This document shows, in pieces, positions 13,655 through 17,598 of a stretch of DNA of 17,598 bases. The DNA comes from Faecalibacterium sp. CAG:74. Its GTDB lineage: Bacteria > Bacillota > Clostridia > Christensenellales > Aristaeellaceae. The position numbers and the translations under genes are program-made. Numbering within the stretch: the first letter of the stretch is position 1; every line of letters starts with the position of its first letter. The stretch covers positions 1,467-19,064 of the forward strand of contig FR899838.1 in NCBI GenBank assembly GCA_000437595.1, written 5' to 3'. Under the pieces are notes generated by a model. The model searched no databases, was not told the DNA's origin, and saw only the letters and a list, made by a program, of their open reading frames with translations.

Positions 13655-13686
13655 ATGAATCACAGGCAGGAAAGACCCTGATTCAT
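13655..13686 (+). other. Intercistronic hairpin between TPR 2 and TPR 3
   Basis: ATGAATCA (13655-13662) pairs with TGATTCAT (13679-13686) around a 16-base loop. It is followed by CGCGAAAAAGAAAGG, not a T-run, so it is unlikely to be a terminator. Confidence 0.35.
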
Positions 13687-13714
13687 CGCGAAAAAGAAAG
13701 GCGGATGACAAACC

Positions 13715-14554
13715 ATGAGCGAAAAGAAGAAGGTCGGTCTGGACATTGCCCGCTCCAGCACGCTGGTGCAGGAATATCAGGTCGCGTCTTGGGAGCGGAA
13801 CGAACTGCCGACGACCCCGGAACTGACCGCAATCGACGAAAAGATTGCGAAGGATCCGGAGAATGCCGAACTCCATAAGGAGCGCGGGCTGCTGCTGGCG
13901 GGGCTGGGCTACTACCGTGAGGCGGCGGAATGCTATTCTCGCGCCATTGCCATCAATCCCTTCAACTGGGAATACTATCGCCATCGTGCGCACCGCTTCG
14001 TGTCCTGCGGCTACTTTGCCGACGGCGCGGCGGACTTCACCATCGCGTCCCGCCTGAATCCGAATGACTGGAACGTGTGGTATCATCTGGGCTTGAGCTA
14101 CTTCCTGCTGGGCATGTATGACAAGGCGGACTGGGCGTACACGCGCTGTGCCGCGCTGAACAAGACCGCTGACGATATCTGCGCCGTGACGGACTGGCAT
14201 TACATGACGCTCAAGCGGCTGGGCAAGGACGAAGAGGCGGCGAAGCTGCTGGACGAAATTACCGAGGACATGCCTGTGTCCGATGAGGTGGCGAACTCTT
14301 ACTATCAGCGCCTGCGCGTCTACAAGGGGCTGCGCGCGCCGGAAACGCTCTTCACCAACGCGGGCGACGGTGCGGGGCTGGACGTTATCACGCAAGGCTT
14401 CGGCGTGGCGAACTACTACCGCATGAACGGCCAGGAAGAAAAGGGCGTCGAAATGCTCAAGAAGGTCGTGTACACGGCGGAACACAGCAAGTGGTACGCG
14501 GCGTTCGGCTGCCTGGCAGCGCGTGTTGACCTGAAGAACATCGGTCAGGCTTGA
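13715..14554 (+). CDS. TPR-repeat protein 3 of four paralogues (cytoplasmic)
   Basis: A 279-residue protein, the longest of the four because of a polar N-terminal extension (1-40). TPR-like units lie at about 49-82 (AELHKERGLLLAGLGYYREA), 83-116 (WEYYRHRAHRFVSCGYFADG) and 117-150 (WNVWYHLGLSYFLLGMYDKA). TDWH (159-162) begins the next helix, followed by LKRLGKDEEAAKLL, YKG (203-205) and a last pair at about 228-255. It matches protein 4 closely: PFNWEYYRHRAHRF and LNPNDWNV.YHLGLSYFLL are shared, so these two are the youngest pair. AAAGG (13697-13701) lies 13 bases before the ATG, a long spacing also seen for TPR 1. TPR 4 follows after 17 bases. Function is unknown beyond the protein-binding fold. 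Confidence 0.82.
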   Translation: MSEKKKVGLDIARSSTLVQEYQVASWERNELPTTPELTAIDEKIAKDPENAELHKERGLLLAGLGYYREAAECYSRAIAINPFNWEYYRHRAHRFVSCGYFADGAADFTIASRLNPNDWNVWYHLGLSYFLLGMYDKADWAYTRCAALNKTADDICAVTDWHYMTLKRLGKDEEAAKLLDEITEDMPVSDEVANSYYQRLRVYKGLRAPETLFTNAGDGAGLDVITQGFGVANYYRMNGQEEKGVEMLKKVVYTAEHSKWYAAFGCLAARVDLKNIGQA

Positions 14555-14571
14555 AGGGAGGAGCGAGAACA

Positions 14572-15354
14572 ATGAATCAGGCATATGAATCGGCGAGCTT
14601 TGTGCGCTGCGTTGTGCCGGAGACGGCGGATATTCAGGCAGCGAGCGCGGCTGTGGCTGCGAATCCCGAAAGCGGCGACGCTTGGATGAAGAAGGGTCAT
14701 GCGCTGGCGAAGGTGTCCATGATGCGCGAGGCGGAAGAGTGCTACGCCATGGCAATTTCCTGCGACCCCTTCAACTGGGAATATTACCGTCATCGTGCGC
14801 ATCGCTTCCTGTCCTGCTGGCGCTTTGAGGACGCCGCGGCGGATTTCGTGATTGCGTCCCGTCTGAATCCGAATGATTGGAATGTGTTCTACCATCTGGG
14901 TCTGAGCTACTTCCTCCTGCGCGATTATGCGAAGGCGGCGAAGGCGTATGCGCGCTGCTACGAGCTGACGGACGCGGAGCCGGAGCTGATTGCCGTGACC
15001 GACTGGTACTACATGACGCTCAAGCGCCTTGGCAACGACGAGGAAGCGGCGAAGATTCTTGCGCGCATCACCGACCACATGAATCCGGGCGAGAACACCG
15101 CCTATTATGCGCGTCTGCTGATGTACAAGGGCTTGAAGAAGCCGGAAGAGCTGCTGTCCACCGACCCGGAGGAGGTTACGGCACTGGAGCTTATCACCAT
15201 GGGCTTCGGCATTGCGAATTACTACCTCCAAAACGGCGACCCTGACACGGCTTATGCCCTCATGGAGCGCGTGGTGAAGGCGGGCGACGAAAACGACTGC
15301 TACTTCGCTTTCGCCTACCTCGCCTCCAAGGTCGATTTGACAAACAAGGGGTAA
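14572..15354 (+). CDS. TPR-repeat protein 4 of four paralogues (cytoplasmic)
   Basis: A 260-residue protein. TPR-like units lie at about 34-67 (GDAWMKKGHALAKVSMMREA), 68-101 (WEYYRHRAHRFLSCWRFEDA) and 102-135 (WNVFYHLGLSYFLLRDYAKA). TDWYYMTLKRLGNDEEAAKI (143-162), YKG (185-187) and a final pair at about 212-238 (GFGIANYYLQNGDPDTAYAL) follow, then ASKVDLTNKG, whose equivalent AARVDLKNIGQA ends protein 3. The ATG at 14572 is chosen because AGGGAGGAG (14555-14563) lies 8 bases upstream; the alternative TTG at 14551 would overlap the stop of TPR 3 and put the ribosome binding site inside the gene. It is probably the last gene of the transporter operon, since a structured region with a terminator-like stem follows. 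Confidence 0.82.
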   Translation: MNQAYESASFVRCVVPETADIQAASAAVAANPESGDAWMKKGHALAKVSMMREAEECYAMAISCDPFNWEYYRHRAHRFLSCWRFEDAAADFVIASRLNPNDWNVFYHLGLSYFLLRDYAKAAKAYARCYELTDAEPELIAVTDWYYMTLKRLGNDEEAAKILARITDHMNPGENTAYYARLLMYKGLKKPEELLSTDPEEVTALELITMGFGIANYYLQNGDPDTAYALMERVVKAGDENDCYFAFAYLASKVDLTNKG

Positions 15355-15409
15355 GGGGGGGAAAGCCAAGGGAGCGATTGCAGACTCGTCTGTTTCCATT
15401 GCCCCCCTT
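15353..15409 (+). other. Structured 3' region after the last TPR gene
   Basis: AAGGGGGG (15353-15360) can pair with CCCCCCTT (15402-15409), enclosing a small CAGA/TCTG hairpin (15381-15392). It begins within the TPR 4 stop codon. It is one of three successive structures in the 208-base gap before the S9 peptidase gene. Confidence 0.35.
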
Positions 15410-15411
15410 GC

Positions 15412-15437
15412 CGCCTCCGCAGAGGCGAAATCCCTGC
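15412..15437 (-). repeat. Short dispersed hairpin element, copy 2 (inverted)
   Basis: On the minus strand this matches 162-188 with a single one-base deletion. It contains the hairpin CGCCTC-CGCA-GAGGCG (15412-15427) followed by AAATCCCTGC. Confidence 0.55.
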
Positions 15438-15449
15438 AACAAAGAACAA

Positions 15450-15480
15450 CCAGAGGGATCAAAAGCACCCTCTGGCATTC
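15450..15480 (+). terminator. Probable terminator between TPR 4 and the S9 peptidase gene
   Basis: CCAGAGGG (15450-15457) pairs perfectly with CCCTCTGG (15468-15475) around a 10-base loop, followed by CATTCTTTGC, a poor T-run. It probably ends the transporter/TPR transcript at least partly. No convincing promoter was found between it and the start at 15563, so the peptidase may depend on read-through. Confidence 0.5.
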
Positions 15481-15562
15481 TTTGCATAAAGAAAACTCAC
15501 CAGTTTCCCATTTTGTTGCGGACGCAGCGCCTACCGCTGTGCCCTGAAAGGCAGGAAATAGC

Positions 15563-17548
15563 GTGGAACAGCTTCAACTTGATGATTTTCTTATGTATAA
15601 TTTCCTCTCGCAGGTGCAAATCAGCCCCGACGGGAAGAAGGTCGCCTATGTCGCGACGACGCCTGACCTCGCAAAGAACGGCTACAACGCCAACCTCTAC
15701 CGCATCGATGCGGAAAGCGGCGAAAATGCCTGTCTGACGAACTCCGGACGAGTGAAGGGCTTCTGCTGGCAGGGCGCTGAAACGCTGCTGTATACCGTGC
15801 CGGTCGAAGCGGATGACGCTTTCCCGGATGGGCAGACCGTGCTGTACCGCCAGAATGCGGGCAGTGCGGCGGAAGAAGTATGCCGCGGCGAAGGCTCCCT
15901 GTCGCTCGAAGGCGTGCTGACGGATGGAAGCATTGTGTTCTCCCGCGTTGATAACCTGACGACCGAAGCCGCGCTGGAAGGGCTGGCAGGGCATGAGCGG
16001 CTCGCGGCGCGTCTGGCGGAGAAGGAGCGCAATGAGGTCTGCACCGTGTTCGATGAATATCCCTTCTGGTTCAACGGCAAGGGCGTCATCAACAAGACCC
16101 GCAAGACGCTGTATCTCTGGGACGGCAAAGAACTCAAGCGCATCACCCCGCCGCGCTTCCGCGTGATGGAAGTGTGCGTAGAGGGCATGAAGATTGCCTA
16201 CGCGGGCTGCATGGTGGAACCGATTGAAAAAGAGCTTGTCGGCGTTTACTGCTACGACGCGGAGAAGAGCAAAATCACCTGCCTGCTGCCGGAAGATGAA
16301 TATTACATCGAAGGCATGACGTTCTGGGGCGATTCGCTCGCTTACTGCGGGACGAAGATGGATCGGTACAGCTGCGCACAGTGTCCCGACCTGCTGCTGC
16401 TGAACCTCGAAACGGGCGCGCGCACCCTCCTGTGCGACACGGACGACGAAATCAACGTCGGCAACCCCGTCGGCAGCGACTGCCGCATGGGCGGCGGCTA
16501 TGTGATGCGCGCGGACGGGGAGTACCTGTACTTCCTGACCGGCGTATATGATGCGACGCACCTGTGGCGCACTGACCGCACGGGTAAGATGGAGAAGCTG
16601 CTGGAGAAGGACGGCTCGATTGACTGCTTCGATGTGCAGAACGGCGCGGTGTACTGCGTGGCGATGTACGACATGCGCTTGCAGGAGCTGTATCGCTTTG
16701 CGGATGGCAAGCTGACCCGTCTGAGCAGCTGGAACGACGACTTCTTCCTCACCAAGCCGCCCGTTATCCCGCAGCCGCTGCAATTCATCAACAGCGACGG
16801 CGTACAGATTGACGGCTTCGTGATGACACCGACCGACCATGTGCCGGGCAAGAAGACGCCTGTCATCCTTGACATTCACGGCGGCCCGCACCTGACCTAT
16901 GGCGCGGTGTACTACCACGAGATGCAGTACTGGGCGAATCACGGCTACTACGTCATCTACTGCAACCCGCGCGGCGGCGAAAGCCGGGGCAACGAATTTG
17001 GCTACATCTGCGGCCGCTTCGGCACGATTGACTATGACGACATCATGGCGTTCTGTGACGAGGCGCTGAAAGCCTATCCCGACATGGACGAGAAACATAT
17101 GGGCGTGACGGGCGGCAGCTACGGCGGCTTCATGACCAACTGGATTATCGGGCACACGAACCGTTTCGCGGCGGCGGCATCCCAGCGCGGCATTGCGAAC
17201 TTCGTCAGCATGGAGGGCACGAGCGACATCGGCACACTGTTCGCCGAGCGGCAGATTCTCGCCACAACCCACACGAATCTGGACAAGATGTGGAAGCAGT
17301 CGCCGCTGAAATACGCCGACCGCTGCACCACGCCGACGCTGTTCATCCATTCGGAGGAGGATTACCGCTGCTGGATGGTGGAGGCGCTGCAAATGTATTC
17401 AACGCTGATTCACCACGGCGTCCCGACGCGCCTGTGCCTGTTCCACGGTGAGAACCACGAGCTGAGCCGCGGCGGCAAGCCCAAGGGCCGCATCCGCCGT
17501 TTGCAGGAAATCACCGCTTGGATGGACAAGTATTTGAAGGAAGAGTAA
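15563..17548 (+). CDS. S9-family serine peptidase (prolyl oligopeptidase / acylaminoacyl-peptidase type)
   Basis: A 661-residue peptidase that hydrolyses short peptides. Residues up to about 400 form a beta-propeller of WD/TolB-like blades that limits access to small substrates; the first blade shows the usual QISPDGKKVAYV (19-30). The C-terminal alpha/beta-hydrolase domain has HGGP (439-442) by the oxyanion site, the nucleophile motif GGSYGG with Ser519, Asp600 (HSEEDYRCW) and His632 (GENHELSR), a complete catalytic triad. YNPRGG is represented as YCNPRGGESRGNEFG. No signal peptide is visible, so it is probably cytoplasmic and would act on peptides delivered by the adjacent importer. The GTG start has AGGAAA six to ten bases upstream; the alternative ATG at 15593 would remove ten residues. 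It is separated from the TPR genes by 208 bases with a terminator-like stem. Exact specificity (dipeptidyl, acylaminoacyl, oligopeptidase) cannot be told. Confidence 0.92.
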   Translation: MEQLQLDDFLMYNFLSQVQISPDGKKVAYVATTPDLAKNGYNANLYRIDAESGENACLTNSGRVKGFCWQGAETLLYTVPVEADDAFPDGQTVLYRQNAGSAAEEVCRGEGSLSLEGVLTDGSIVFSRVDNLTTEAALEGLAGHERLAARLAEKERNEVCTVFDEYPFWFNGKGVINKTRKTLYLWDGKELKRITPPRFRVMEVCVEGMKIAYAGCMVEPIEKELVGVYCYDAEKSKITCLLPEDEYYIEGMTFWGDSLAYCGTKMDRYSCAQCPDLLLLNLETGARTLLCDTDDEINVGNPVGSDCRMGGGYVMRADGEYLYFLTGVYDATHLWRTDRTGKMEKLLEKDGSIDCFDVQNGAVYCVAMYDMRLQELYRFADGKLTRLSSWNDDFFLTKPPVIPQPLQFINSDGVQIDGFVMTPTDHVPGKKTPVILDIHGGPHLTYGAVYYHEMQYWANHGYYVIYCNPRGGESRGNEFGYICGRFGTIDYDDIMAFCDEALKAYPDMDEKHMGVTGGSYGGFMTNWIIGHTNRFAAAASQRGIANFVSMEGTSDIGTLFAERQILATTHTNLDKMWKQSPLKYADRCTTPTLFIHSEEDYRCWMVEALQMYSTLIHHGVPTRLCLFHGENHELSRGGKPKGRIRRLQEITAWMDKYLKEE

Positions 17549-17580
17549 GCGCCGCGCTGTTCACGTTGCATTAGAGTGTG

Positions 17581-17598
17581 TTTCTAAATTCGCCCGGC
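17581..17598 (+). repeat. Partial copy of the palindromic repeat, cut by the window edge
   Basis: TTTCTAAATTCGCC (17581-17594) is identical to 9597-9610, the left arm of the inverted repeat after dppC. It lies 32 bases after the S9 peptidase stop. The right arm, if present, is beyond the window. Confidence 0.6.

Noticed and set aside
11711..14755. Open reading frame of 1014 codons on the minus strand, antisense to the triple-Rid and TPR 2-4 genes
   Set aside because: It runs across three gene junctions, is unlike any known family, and is rich in His, Arg, Val and Gln as expected when GC-rich genes are read in reverse. The plus-strand genes have clear motifs and ribosome binding sites. Its openness reflects rarity of TTA, CTA and TCA codons in the real genes.
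162..15437. The inverted 26-27-base elements as terminal repeats of a transposon carrying the whole cluster
   Set aside because: There is no transposase or target-site duplication, each copy is itself a hairpin, and the left copy lies beyond unrelated genes (ParB, methyltransferase, XRE). Dispersed intergenic repeats explain them better.
15497..17392. Open reading frame of 631 codons on the minus strand, antisense to the S9 peptidase gene
   Set aside because: The peptidase on the plus strand has a full catalytic triad; the antisense frame has no recognisable domain.

Overview
The window looks like a stretch of chromosome from a GC-rich Bacillota bacterium, probably an anaerobic, possibly gut-dwelling member of the Clostridia. 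This is inferred from strong AGGAGG-type ribosome binding sites, GTG/ATG starts, sigma-A-like TTGACA/TATAAT promoters, and an XRE-membrane regulator and AraC/cupin regulator of kinds common in that phylum. No database search was possible, so the taxonomy is a judgement. No tRNA, rRNA, CRISPR array, transposase, integrase or phage gene was seen.

Left part (1-3900): a terminator for an upstream gene; an orphan ParB-like gene (278-1093, +) convergent with and abutting a SAM-methyltransferase-like gene (1094-1945, -); an XRE regulator with six predicted membrane segments (2135-3139, +); a hairpin-rich intergenic repeat (about 3178-3373); and a small lipoprotein gene (3418-3843, +). A strong hairpin at 3857-3896 closes this part.

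Regulatory hub (3904-5208): an AraC-family regulator (3904-4758, -) is transcribed divergently from the main gene cluster. The roughly 450-base gap between them has a consensus-like promoter on each strand, an 8-bp inverted repeat straddling the AraC -10 box, a direct repeat at 22-bp spacing, and a leader with two hairpins ahead of the first cluster gene.

Main cluster (5209-17548, all +): TPR protein 1, a peptide-type solute-binding protein, two permeases and two ATPases (a complete Opp/Dpp-type ABC importer), a single-chain protein of three tandem Rid (YjgF/RidA) domains, TPR proteins 2, 3 and 4, and, after a probable terminator, an S9 prolyl-oligopeptidase-family peptidase. The four TPR proteins are paralogues with a shared architecture. 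Inferred working: the AraC protein senses a ligand and controls import of an oligopeptide, the cytoplasmic S9 enzyme cleaves it, and the triple-Rid and TPR proteins act inside the cell in an unknown scaffolding, sensing or metabolite-handling role. The transporter and peptidase are conventional. The triple-Rid protein and the four-member TPR family are the least explained and most interesting parts.

The intergenic gaps carry several short dispersed palindromic repeats. One is a perfect 15-bp inverted repeat fitted exactly between the second permease and first ATPase genes, with a second partial copy at the right edge of the window.
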